Shown piece after piece: positions 1 through 7,723 of a DNA stretch of 36,704 bases. This stretch comes from Nocardiopsis alkaliphila YIM 80379. GTDB lineage: Bacteria; Actinomycetota; Actinomycetes; Streptosporangiales; Streptosporangiaceae. Positions within the stretch are counted from its first letter, which is position 1, and each line of letters starts with the position of its first letter. The notes under the pieces are model-generated. The model was not told where the DNA came from. It did no database searches and worked only from the letters and a program-made list of their open reading frames with translations. The position numbers and the translations under genes are program-made. The DNA lies in the NCBI RefSeq assembly GCF_000341005.1, contig NZ_ANBD01000153.1, positions 1 to 36,704 of the forward strand, read 5' to 3'.

Positions 1-70
1 TGCGGCTGAGCCCCGAGGAAACCGCTTCTCATCCCCCACCCGTCACCCCTCAAACCCCTTTCGTGAAATT

Positions 71-98
71 AATACTCGAACCCCCACACCCGAGTATT
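71..98. promoter_or_regulatory. Perfect inverted repeat upstream of the precursor gene
   Basis: AATACTCG (71-78) and CGAGTATT (91-98) form a perfect 8-bp inverted repeat with a 12-base spacer, in an AT-rich island within otherwise very GC-rich DNA. It lies about 70 bases before the precursor start. Half-site spacing of about two helical turns fits a dimeric repressor or activator. An mRNA hairpin is the alternative. No regulator gene is visible in the cluster, so the binding protein would be encoded elsewhere. The role is inferred from position only. Confidence 0.45.
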
Positions 99-166
99 CA
101 TTTTCTCTGAAATCACCACTATGGGTGACCGATCCATCTCCTCATGCTTACAGAAGAAGGTGCTTG

Positions 167-349
167 ATGACGACCAAGGAAATCCCCACGATCGAGCTTC
201 CCGCTCTCGACTTCGACGACATGGAGGTGATGAGCGTCCGCGAGGCGGTCGCCGTCCCGGAGACCGGCGCCACCAGTGGCTCCAGTTCCTGCACCTCCAC
301 CTCCTGCTGTGGCTCCAGCAGCTGCTGCTCGTCGGGGTCGTGCGGCTGA
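167..349 (+). CDS. Thiopeptide-type RiPP precursor peptide (60 aa; LazA-like leader, all-GSCT core)
   Basis: This is the substrate of the whole cluster. Residues 1-35 are an acidic leader with motifs LDFDDMEVMS and REAVAVPETGA, close to the lactazole precursor leader as I remember it. The core (about 36-60) contains only Gly, Ser, Cys and Thr: 12 Ser, 6 Cys, 3 Thr, 4 Gly. Cys can become thiazole, and Ser/Thr can become oxazole or Dha/Dhb. The first core Ser (S37) is a candidate for one half of the pyridine. ATG 167 is preferred over in-frame GTG 125 because AGAAGG lies 6 bases upstream and the leader then has normal length. It is the first gene of the cluster and is separated from the exporter by a stem-loop. 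The product structure cannot be read from sequence; a linear or macrocyclic polyazole remains possible. Confidence 0.93.
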   Translation: MTTKEIPTIELPALDFDDMEVMSVREAVAVPETGATSGSSSCTSTSCCGSSSCCSSGSCG

Positions 350-363
350 CCGAAGGTACGAAC

Positions 364-390
364 GGGCGGCCCCTCTCGGCGGGGCCGCCC
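364..390 (+). terminator. Intercistronic stem-loop after the precursor (attenuator or mRNA stabiliser)
   Basis: GGGCGGCCCC (364-373) and GGGGCCGCCC (381-390) pair perfectly over 10 bp around a 7-base loop, starting 14 bases after the precursor stop. No T-run follows, so this is probably a partial terminator or a 3'-end stabiliser. Such an element would let much more precursor mRNA than enzyme mRNA accumulate, a common arrangement in RiPP operons. The downstream genes show no other obvious promoter. Confidence 0.65.
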
Positions 391-451
391 CCACGGGTCC
401 CCGGATCACGCCCCCACTCCCCCGGCAACACGAGCACGACGAGGGCCGCAC

Positions 452-1369
452 GTGTACGCGATCAACGCCACGGACATCACCAAGGACTACGGGAAGGGAG
501 AGGTGCTCCACGGCATCTCCTACCAGGTACCCATCGGAGGGATCGCCGCGCTGCTCGGCCCCAATGGGGCGGGCAAGACGACGCTGATCGAGATCCTGGA
601 AGGTCACCGAGGACGTACCTCGGGCAGTGTCGAAGTGCTCGGTCTGGACCCCGGCAATCGCCGCGACTTCGCCGAGCTGCGCACCCGCATGAGCGTCGTC
701 CTCCAACAGACCATGTTGGAACCGGGCCTGTCGGTCCGCGACATCCTGCGCAGACACGCCTCCTACTACCCGAACCCGCTGGGGGTGGACGAGGCGCTGG
801 AACAGGTGGAGCTCACCGAGAAGCGGTCCGCGCTGGTGCGCTCCCTCTCCGATGGCCAGCGCCGCCGGCTGGACCTGGCCTTGGCCCTGACCGGGCGCCC
901 CGAACTCCTCTTCCTCGACGAGCCCACCACCGGACTGGACCCGGTGTCCCGTCGCCGCATCCGCGCCCTGGTCGCCGGACTGCGCGACAGCGGCACCACC
1001 GTCGTGCTGACCTCGCACGACCTCACCGAGGTGCAAGAGCTCGCCGACCAGGTGGACGTCATCCGCGATGGCGAGTTCATCGCCTCGGGCACCCCCGAGG
1101 AGCTGGTCCAGGGGTCGACGGCCTTCACCGTGGTGGAGTTCACCGTTCCCGAGGGGGTGGACGGACGCCTGCCCGAGGGCGCCACCGTGGTCAACGGCCG
1201 CGTGCGCATCCACACCGACGACCAGGACGCCGTGGTGGAACGTGTGCAGACCTGGGCCAGGGACGAGGGGACCAGGATCAGCGGCCTGACGATCGTGCCT
1301 CCCAGCCTGGACGACGCCTACGTGGCGATGCTGAACGACCCGCGGCTGGAGACGGAGAAGTCCGAATGA
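452..1369 (+). CDS. ABC transporter ATP-binding protein (DrrA-like, drug/peptide export)
   Basis: The 305-residue protein is a cytosolic ATPase that would power export of the mature thiopeptide and so give self-protection. It has Walker A GPNGAGKTT (about residues 36-44), the ABC signature LSDGQRRR, Walker B LLFLDEPTTGLDP and the H-loop LTSHD, all intact. The length and C-terminal extension fit the DrrA/CcmA-type subfamily, with one nucleotide-binding domain per chain. The GTG start has GAGGG six bases upstream. The stop overlaps the permease start in an ATGA junction, so the two subunits are translationally coupled. The substrate is inferred from position between precursor and modification enzymes. 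Confidence 0.93.
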   Translation: MYAINATDITKDYGKGEVLHGISYQVPIGGIAALLGPNGAGKTTLIEILEGHRGRTSGSVEVLGLDPGNRRDFAELRTRMSVVLQQTMLEPGLSVRDILRRHASYYPNPLGVDEALEQVELTEKRSALVRSLSDGQRRRLDLALALTGRPELLFLDEPTTGLDPVSRRRIRALVAGLRDSGTTVVLTSHDLTEVQELADQVDVIRDGEFIASGTPEELVQGSTAFTVVEFTVPEGVDGRLPEGATVVNGRVRIHTDDQDAVVERVQTWARDEGTRISGLTIVPPSLDDAYVAMLNDPRLETEKSE

Positions 1370-2256
1370 GCACCACCCAGACCGGCGCCCGCGGCGCGCC
1401 CCGCACCAGGCGCCCGAGCAGCTTCCTGCTGCACGTGGACGGAGAACTCAAGGAGTTCTGGCGTTCCCCCATCACCCTGGCGTTCATCGTGGCCATGCCG
1501 GTGATGTTCTACGTGGGCTTCGGGTTGGCGTTCCGCTCCCAGGCCGACGAGATCCGCGTGGTCGGTGAACACCAGATCACCCAAGGAAATCTGAGCTATG
1601 GCGGCATCCTGGGCTTCGCGCTGATGTCGGTGGCCTTCGCCAACGTCGCCATCGGGCTGGCCATTCGCCGCCACCACGGTCTGTTCAAGCGCTTCCGCAC
1701 CACCCCGGTCAAGCCGGTGACGGTGATGGGCGCCTACCTGACGAACACGCTGTTGACCACCGTGATCGTGTTGGCGGTGGTCACCGCCATCGGAGTGCTG
1801 GCCATGGGCGTGACCATCGACCCGGCACGTGTCCCACGACTGTTGATCGCCCTGCTGCTCGGCTTCGTCTGCATGGCCCCACTGGGCGCGGCCGTCTCAC
1901 TACTACCGCCCAACGCCGACGCCGCCGTCCCCGTCGTCAACGGCATCTTCTTCCCCGCCGCGTTCCTGGCGGGAGGGTTCATCGTCCTGCCCCTGGGTGA
2001 CACGGTGGCCGCCATCGTGGACCTGTTGCCGGGTCGCCCGCTCACCATCTTGATCCAAAGCTCGTTGGCCGAATCGGGCCCCGCTTGGGACTGGCCATCG
2101 GTGTGGTCGTTGCTGGCCTGGGCCCTGGTGGGCACGGTCATCGCGCTGCGCTGGTTCCGTTGGGCCTCCGAGCGGGAGCCCCGCGGCTTCGGTTCGGCCA
2201 AGGAGCGGTCCGCGCGCAAGGCGGAGTCGGCCGAGGGTGCGGAGGACAAGGGTTGA
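1366..2256 (+). CDS. ABC-2 type transporter permease, partner of the preceding ATPase
   Basis: This 296-residue membrane protein has about six hydrophobic segments, beginning with ITLAFIVAMPVMFYVGFGLA near residues 30-50, and follows the DrrB/ABC-2 permease plan. The N-terminus is polar and basic, and the C-terminus (about 275-296) is a charged Lys/Arg/Glu-rich cytoplasmic tail. The start is fixed by the ATGA overlap with the ATPase stop. Its own stop overlaps the TTG start of the LanB-like gene, so it sits inside the biosynthetic operon. It probably forms the membrane channel of the thiopeptide exporter; substrate identity is inferred. Confidence 0.9.
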   Translation: MSTTQTGARGAPRTRRPSSFLLHVDGELKEFWRSPITLAFIVAMPVMFYVGFGLAFRSQADEIRVVGEHQITQGNLSYGGILGFALMSVAFANVAIGLAIRRHHGLFKRFRTTPVKPVTVMGAYLTNTLLTTVIVLAVVTAIGVLAMGVTIDPARVPRLLIALLLGFVCMAPLGAAVSLLPPNADAAVPVVNGIFFPAAFLAGGFIVLPLGDTVAAIVDLLPGRPLTILIQSSLAESGPAWDWPSVWSLLAWALVGTVIALRWFRWASEREPRGFGSAKERSARKAESAEGAEDKG

Positions 2257-4925
2257 GCACACCTTCCTTCACCGTGGTGGAGGGTCCCTACCTGGTCTCC
2301 CGGTTGAACCTGTACCCCCACCGATGGTTGCGCCCCGAGCGGACCACGTCCTCCTTGGACGACCTGCTGGTGCAGGCCCTCGTTCAGGAGGAGGAGGAAC
2401 GCGAGCGGCTCCGCGAGGGCCTGTTGGAGACCCTGCACCTTCTCGCTCCCACCGTGGGCGAGAAGGACCGACGCGAGGTACTGGCCGCCAAGCGCGCTGT
2501 GTTCAACAGGCGTCCGCCCCGAGCGAGCCTTCAGGGACACCCGATCCTCGACGAGGTGCCCGCCCTACGGCGGTGGGCGGCGAGCCATCGACGAGCCGAG
2601 GACGTGGCCGCGCACTTGGACGCGGCCCACGAGTCGTCCCTGCGCGACGAACGCGCGGTACTGGCGGAGTGGGCGGGCGACCCGCACGTGGACCGGTCCA
2701 CCGCCCTGTCCAGCGCCGATCTGCACCGGGCGGTGGCGGCCCGAGCGGCCCACACGCGGACACCGGACAAACGCATGCGCAAGGCCGAAGCCTCGTTGGT
2801 CCGCTACTTCTCCCGGTCCACGTTGAAGGTCAGTCCGTACTCGCTGTACACGGCGGTGCACTTCGACGACCTGGAACGACCCTCCGGTATCGCCCATGCG
2901 GGTGCACCACTGCGTCTCGAACCCCACCCGGACCTACGTCGGCTGCTGGTACGCCAGGCCGGCCGTGCCCTGGCCACCGATCCCCAGGCCCGGTCGGGCC
3001 TGGAGTGGGTACTCACCGGTGGGGCCCGACGGATCACCGGCGTCGAGGCGGGTGCCGAGGACGGGGTGGAACGCCTGGTGGTACATCGTCGCCGGTGGGC
3101 ACCGCCTTCCTCGGGCCTGCGCGCCGAGGCGTTCGGGGAGGAAGAGGTCCGCCTCCCCCTGACCGGGAGTTGGGACCGGTTGATCTCGGTCCTGGAGAAG
3201 CGGGCGACCGCGCCGGTGCGGTTGGACGGACTGTGCGACGCGGTCGCCACGGACCTGGGTTGCGAGCCCGAGCAGGCCCTCGGTGTGTTGGACAAGCTGA
3301 TCGAGGCGGGCGTGCTGGTGCCGTGGGCTCCCGCCGCCGAACAGTCCCCCGATTACGTGCACCGTTGGCACGACCTGGCCCGGAGGCTTCCGGGTGAGGT
3401 GGCGGCCCGGGTCACGACCGCCTTCGAGACCACCGCGGAGGTATTGGCGGACTTCGCCGAAGCCGACGGCGCCGAGCGTGCCCGTGGGGTGCTGCGCCTG
3501 CAAAAGGCGTGGTCCGCGGCCGTGGGCGTCGAGGACTCGGCGACCTCCCCGGTGGTGGAGGACTGCCTGACCTCGCGCGGCGTTCCGGTGAGCCGTTCGA
3601 CGACCGCGCGATGGTCGGCCGATTTCGAGCGGCTGATGCCGTTGTTGTTCGCGCTGGACGACCAGCGGGTGCTCTCGGGGGCGTTGGAGCAGGTGTTCGT
3701 GGCTCGGTACGGCCGGGGCGGTCGATGCTCGGACCTGGACGCCTTCGCCCAAGACGCGCGCGCCGCGTTCCCGCTCACCCAGGAACTCATGGGCGGTGAT
3801 CCCGGTGCCCTGGCGGACGCGGACCAGGGCCTGCGTCGGCTGCTGGAAGCCCGGGCCCGCGCCGTGGCGCACCTCGTGGAGCTGGGACGCTCCGGCTCCG
3901 AGCAGGTCGAGATCGACCCGGACGTGGTGGCCGAGGTCGCCGAGGCACTACCGGAACGGGAGTTCTTCGCCCACCGTTCCCTCGCGGTGTTCGGCCAGGT
4001 CCAGGCGGCTCGGGAGGTTCCAGGCGCGTGCGAGGACGCGGTCGAGCGTTTGGTGGTCAACCACGTCTACGGTGGTCGCGCCCGGTACTTCAGCCGGTTC
4101 CTGGGGCACCTGCCACAGGAGGTGCGGCACCGGGTCGCCGAACACGTGCGGCGGGTCGCTCCCGAGGGCGCCGATACCGTGCACATGCGTTCGGCCTTGG
4201 GTTTCAACGCCAACCTCTCCCCCGCCTTGGCCGGCGAAGAGGTGGCGTTGCGGGACGAGCCCACCCTGCTGCCCGGGCCGAGCACCCGTGACCTCACCAT
4301 GGTCCATACCCCTGGCGGTCTGCGGCTGGTACGTGCGGACGGAACCGAGATCGACCCCGTCTACACCGGTTTCCTGGTGCCGCACGCGCTGCCCTACGAC
4401 GAGATGCTGGTGGCGATGGTGGCGGACTCGCCGTTCTTCTCCTTCGGCGACCTCGGTATCGACCTGCACGAACGCTGGACCGAAGAGGGATACCGGGGTG
4501 GGACGCCCCGGATCGGCTTCGGGTCGCTCATCCTGTTCCGTCGTAGATGGGCTCTGGACACATCGTTGTTCACGGCCCGGGACGGGGAGCCCGCGGCCGC
4601 GCTGCACCGGCGGATCAACGTCGAACGCGCTCGGCGGGGCCTGCCCGACGAGGTGTTCGTTCGCTCCCTTCAGGGCGCCCGGCTCGGACCGATGGAACGG
4701 GCCATGGCTCCCAAACCCCAGCACGTCGACTTCTTGAGCCGGTCGCACACCATCACCGCCGCCAAACGGCTGGCCCACCTGGGCCCGGCCCTGATGGCCG
4801 AGGAACTGTCCCCACACCCGCACGAGTCGGGGGTGGTGAGTCCATCCGGCCGGCACGCCGCCGAGGTCTTCCTCGAGCTGTCCACCGTCCCCGCCCGTTC
4901 GGGGACCCCGCCCTTCCCCCATTGA
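2253..4925 (+). CDS. LanB-type dehydratase, tRNA-Glu-dependent glutamylation protein (LazB/TbtB-like)
   Basis: The 890-residue protein matches the N-terminal (glutamylation) half of split LanB dehydratases. These transfer Glu from glutamyl-tRNA to core Ser/Thr side chains before elimination to Dha/Dhb. It opens with the typical EGPYLVSRLN segment, and residues about 187-212 carry RYFSRSTLKVSPYSLYT, equivalent to the conserved R-x-x-P-[FY] region of Lant_dehydr_N proteins. The C-terminal elimination domain is absent, as in thiopeptide systems, and is supplied by the fusion protein at 10892. TTG 2253 is chosen because GGAGG (2241-2245) lies 7 bases upstream and TTGA couples it to the permease stop. 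The longer reading back to 2085 lies inside the permease gene. Confidence 0.92.
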   Translation: MSTPSFTVVEGPYLVSRLNLYPHRWLRPERTTSSLDDLLVQALVQEEEERERLREGLLETLHLLAPTVGEKDRREVLAAKRAVFNRRPPRASLQGHPILDEVPALRRWAASHRRAEDVAAHLDAAHESSLRDERAVLAEWAGDPHVDRSTALSSADLHRAVAARAAHTRTPDKRMRKAEASLVRYFSRSTLKVSPYSLYTAVHFDDLERPSGIAHAGAPLRLEPHPDLRRLLVRQAGRALATDPQARSGLEWVLTGGARRITGVEAGAEDGVERLVVHRRRWAPPSSGLRAEAFGEEEVRLPLTGSWDRLISVLEKRATAPVRLDGLCDAVATDLGCEPEQALGVLDKLIEAGVLVPWAPAAEQSPDYVHRWHDLARRLPGEVAARVTTAFETTAEVLADFAEADGAERARGVLRLQKAWSAAVGVEDSATSPVVEDCLTSRGVPVSRSTTARWSADFERLMPLLFALDDQRVLSGALEQVFVARYGRGGRCSDLDAFAQDARAAFPLTQELMGGDPGALADADQGLRRLLEARARAVAHLVELGRSGSEQVEIDPDVVAEVAEALPEREFFAHRSLAVFGQVQAAREVPGACEDAVERLVVNHVYGGRARYFSRFLGHLPQEVRHRVAEHVRRVAPEGADTVHMRSALGFNANLSPALAGEEVALRDEPTLLPGPSTRDLTMVHTPGGLRLVRADGTEIDPVYTGFLVPHALPYDEMLVAMVADSPFFSFGDLGIDLHERWTEEGYRGGTPRIGFGSLILFRRRWALDTSLFTARDGEPAAALHRRINVERARRGLPDEVFVRSLQGARLGPMERAMAPKPQHVDFLSRSHTITAAKRLAHLGPALMAEELSPHPHESGVVSPSGRHAAEVFLELSTVPARSGTPPFPH

Positions 4926-4953
4926 TCCCCCAGACGAAGCGAGGCTGACCCCC

Positions 4954-6102
4954 GTGACCGTCGGACTCAGACTGACCTACTACGAAAGCGACAAGAGCAC
5001 GCTGCTCGGCGACTGCCTTGTGCCCGCCGCGCGCGAGGCCCGAGCCAGGGAGGGAATCACCGCGGCGTGGCTCCACCTGCACTGGCGGCTCGGCCCGCAC
5101 TGCGTGCTCTACCTGGACGGCGCTCCGGAGGCGGTGACCGGGGCCGCCGAGACCGCCCAGGCACGGATGCGCGCCTTCTTGGACCTCCACCCCTCCCGGC
5201 GGGACCTGGACCCGGCGCGATACGAGGAGTTCTCCCAGGCCATGGGCCGGATGGAGTTGGTGGAGGGCCCCTACGGTCCGTTGGACCCGGACAACTCCTT
5301 GCGGCGCCTGACCGGTGACCCCGTCGACACGTTCCTACGCGGTCCCGAGGCGATCGGGCTCAAGGGCCGGGTCCTCACCGACGGGTTGTCCCGAGTGACC
5401 GACCAGGTCGGTGGACGAGGCGGTGAACGGGCCGTGTTCGCGAACGTGTTCGCCGGGATGGGTGCGATCGCCGTCCGCTATCCCGACTGGGGTCTCAAGT
5501 CGGGCTACCAGGCGTTCCTTTCACATTGGAAGGAGCACTTCCACTGGTCCGACCCCCAGGGAAGGGCCCAGGAACGGTTGGCCCTGTCCTACCGGGCCCA
5601 ACGCCAGAGCCTGGTCACGGCCCTGCGCGGTGTCCATGAGGACACCGGTGAAGACCCCTACGCCGTGGCCTGGGGGGAGTGGGTCGACCGCTGGTTGCCC
5701 GAAGCCGTCGAACTGGCGAAGAAGGACCACATCCTGCCCTTCCCCCACCCCGACCGGCAAAAGACCGCGGCCCGGCTCGGCGAGGACGTCGAGGTGCGGT
5801 GGAGCGGGTCCGACGAGCGTTCCTATAGCGACTTCCACCAGGAATTCCGCAAGCTGGACTTCACCCGGCTCGGTGACGGGTACGGGTTCGCCGCCTACCG
5901 GTTCGTCATCAACTGCTTCTTCGACCTGCTGCCACTCATGGGCGTGGCCCCCATCCAGCGGTATTCGGTGGCCTACCTGTTCACCGAGGCCGCCCAAGAG
6001 GTGGTGGGCGAGACCTGGTCGGAGACGGTCCGCAAGGTCGTCGACCACCAACGGAGCGACCCCGAACTGAAGCCGACCCTGCCGTGGGTGGGCGATGCCT
6101 GA
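4954..6102 (+). CDS. Probable thiopeptide pyridine synthase (LazC/TclM/TbtD-like)
   Basis: The 382-residue protein resembles the thiopeptide-type bacteriocin biosynthesis family, a divergent relative of LanB elimination domains. The N-terminus has the family pattern of a beta strand followed by WLHLHWRLGPHCVLYLDG (about 35-52), where true elimination domains have W-F-x-R-Y-x-x-P-H-x-R. Gene order B-C-D-E-F and the separate canonical elimination domain at 10892 argue that this is the [4+2] cycloaddition enzyme. That enzyme joins two dehydroalanines into the six-membered azacycle, closes the ring and expels the leader. A GTG start with GCGAGG upstream follows a 28-base gap, the largest among the enzyme genes. 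The stop overlaps the next gene by 8 bases. The alternative is a second LanB C-terminal domain. Confidence 0.75.
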   Translation: MTVGLRLTYYESDKSTLLGDCLVPAAREARAREGITAAWLHLHWRLGPHCVLYLDGAPEAVTGAAETAQARMRAFLDLHPSRRDLDPARYEEFSQAMGRMELVEGPYGPLDPDNSLRRLTGDPVDTFLRGPEAIGLKGRVLTDGLSRVTDQVGGRGGERAVFANVFAGMGAIAVRYPDWGLKSGYQAFLSHWKEHFHWSDPQGRAQERLALSYRAQRQSLVTALRGVHEDTGEDPYAVAWGEWVDRWLPEAVELAKKDHILPFPHPDRQKTAARLGEDVEVRWSGSDERSYSDFHQEFRKLDFTRLGDGYGFAAYRFVINCFFDLLPLMGVAPIQRYSVAYLFTEAAQEVVGETWSETVRKVVDHQRSDPELKPTLPWVGDA

Positions 6103-7723
6103 GCACACCTCACCCCGGTCCCTCACGATCCCGACCCGGCTGAAGAGCGCCGTGCGCGCCCGTTCCCTGGCCGAGGAGGGGGTGGCGTTGAGCATGGGCG
6201 CCACCGCCGTCATCGTGCGCGGCGCCCAGGCCGAGACCGTATGGCGCGCGTTGGAGTCGACCCTTCGCACCGGGTTCGAACGCGCCACCTTGTTGGAGCG
6301 CTTCCCAGAGCGGGGTCGCCCCTTCCTCGAAGGGATACTCGACCAGTTGGAGGAGCACGGTTTCCTCCGTGACCTGGAACCCGAACTCGTCGACCCGTCC
6401 CCGGTCGAACAGGCCGCCTACGCACACCTGGAGTCGCTGACCCGACGTCCCTACGCCGCTTTGAACGCCCTACGACAGAGCACGGCCTGGGTGCGTTCGT
6501 CCTCTCCGCCGTTGACGTCCGAGGTGGTGCGCGCCCTGAAGCGGGCCGGCTTCGGACAGGTCCACGTCGATCCGAGCCCCGTCCCAAAGGGCCCGATCCT
6601 GCTCACCACGCGGCTGGAATCCGCTGATGGTGAAGGTGCCGAGCACCTGATCGCGACCGGGCGGGGCCTATGGTCGGTCGGTCCGCGCAACCGCCCCCTC
6701 AGCCCGGATCTGTCCGAACGGCTCCTCGCCTGGTTCGCCGGTCTGGAGGGCGAACACCGGGTTCCGGACCAAGCCGCGCTCCGGCTCACCCGGACCCTGG
6801 TGGCCGCCCAGCTGGCGCTGGCCCTGGTGGCTCACGTGGCTCGCACCGCCGAGGGCACCATCGCGGACCTCGATCCGGAGTTCATGGTGACCACCGACGA
6901 GTTGGTCAGTGAACCGCACACGTTCCTCCTGGCCGACCCGCTGGACCCCACCGAACTCGAGCGACCACCCGCCCTGGATCCGGCCGAACCACCGGAGGTT
7001 CCGGAACTCTTGGACTCGATCACCCACCTGTGGGACCGGGTGTTCGGTCCGGTCGCCGAGCCCCGGCCCGGTGAACTTCCCCAGCTTCCGGTCGGTCTCG
7101 CCCTGGCCGGTGACGTAGCCGGTTGTGGCCTCACCACCGCCCAGGCCCGTCTGGACGCCCTGCTCGGTGCCCTGCACCGAGTGGTGTGGCTTCCCACCGA
7201 TGCCCTGGTCGGACGTGGTCTGGGGTCGACCTCGGTCACCGCGATCGGTGCCGCCGTGGGCGATCTCCTCCAAGGGCTCCCCGAGGAGAGGTGGAAGGAC
7301 GTGGACGCACCCGACCCCTCACCCACCGCCCGACGTCTGTGGGCCGCGCTCACCCTTCGCTCGGGTGTACCCGCGAAACTGGTCCTACGTCGATTGGACG
7401 GCTCCGGCCCACACCGAGCACAGGTGTTCGCGCGTTCCTCGAAGAACCCTGCCGCCCCGGAGCGCCCCCTGGCGGGCACGAGTGTGGCGGCCGACGTCGA
7501 TTCCTGTGTCCAAGAGGCACTGATCCGCGCGGTCGCGGCGACGCTGCTCACCCAGGAGGCCCCGCACGCCGCCCTCCCCGCCCCGGCCACGGGCACCGAC
7601 ATGGCGACGGCCTCCCTCGCCCGATGGGCGTTCGAAACGGGTGCGGTCCGCGTGTCCGCTCCCAAGAACGCGGACCGTTGGCGTGGACTGGGAGTGCACT
7701 CGGCGGTGGCGACATGGAACTGA
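6095..7723 (+). CDS. RRE-containing E1/ocin-ThiF-like leader-binding protein (LazD/TbtF-like)
   Basis: The 542-residue protein is the likely partner of the YcaO cyclodehydratase. Residues about 15-95 look like an RRE (PqqD-like winged helix) domain: strands ending in TAVIVRGAQAETVWRALE, then helices through RPFLEGILDQLEEHGFLRD. This domain would hold the acidic leader and present the core. The remainder resembles ThiF/E1-like scaffold proteins of azole-forming RiPP clusters, with no evident ATP-binding glycine motif, as expected for ocin-ThiF-like members. ATG 6095 lies within the end of the pyridine synthase gene and the stop overlaps the YcaO start, so stoichiometric coupled translation is likely. 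Assignment rests on context and fold pattern more than on catalytic residues. Confidence 0.8.
   Translation: MPEHTSPRSLTIPTRLKSAVRARSLAEEGVALSMGATAVIVRGAQAETVWRALESTLRTGFERATLLERFPERGRPFLEGILDQLEEHGFLRDLEPELVDPSPVEQAAYAHLESLTRRPYAALNALRQSTAWVRSSSPPLTSEVVRALKRAGFGQVHVDPSPVPKGPILLTTRLESADGEGAEHLIATGRGLWSVGPRNRPLSPDLSERLLAWFAGLEGEHRVPDQAALRLTRTLVAAQLALALVAHVARTAEGTIADLDPEFMVTTDELVSEPHTFLLADPLDPTELERPPALDPAEPPEVPELLDSITHLWDRVFGPVAEPRPGELPQLPVGLALAGDVAGCGLTTAQARLDALLGALHRVVWLPTDALVGRGLGSTSVTAIGAAVGDLLQGLPEERWKDVDAPDPSPTARRLWAALTLRSGVPAKLVLRRLDGSGPHRAQVFARSSKNPAAPERPLAGTSVAADVDSCVQEALIRAVAATLLTQEAPHAALPAPATGTDMATASLARWAFETGAVRVSAPKNADRWRGLGVHSAVATWN

Noticed and set aside
2085-2252. Longer N-terminus of the LanB-like protein
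   Set aside because: These 56 codons overlap the permease gene and give a Gly/Arg-rich sequence. TTG 2253 has a proper ribosome site and begins exactly at the conserved EGPYL region.
121-2256. 711-codon plus-strand reading frame merging the precursor region with the permease
   Set aside because: Its first two thirds are an off-frame Arg/Pro/Gly-rich reading over the precursor and ATPase genes; only the last 296 codons from 1366 look like protein.
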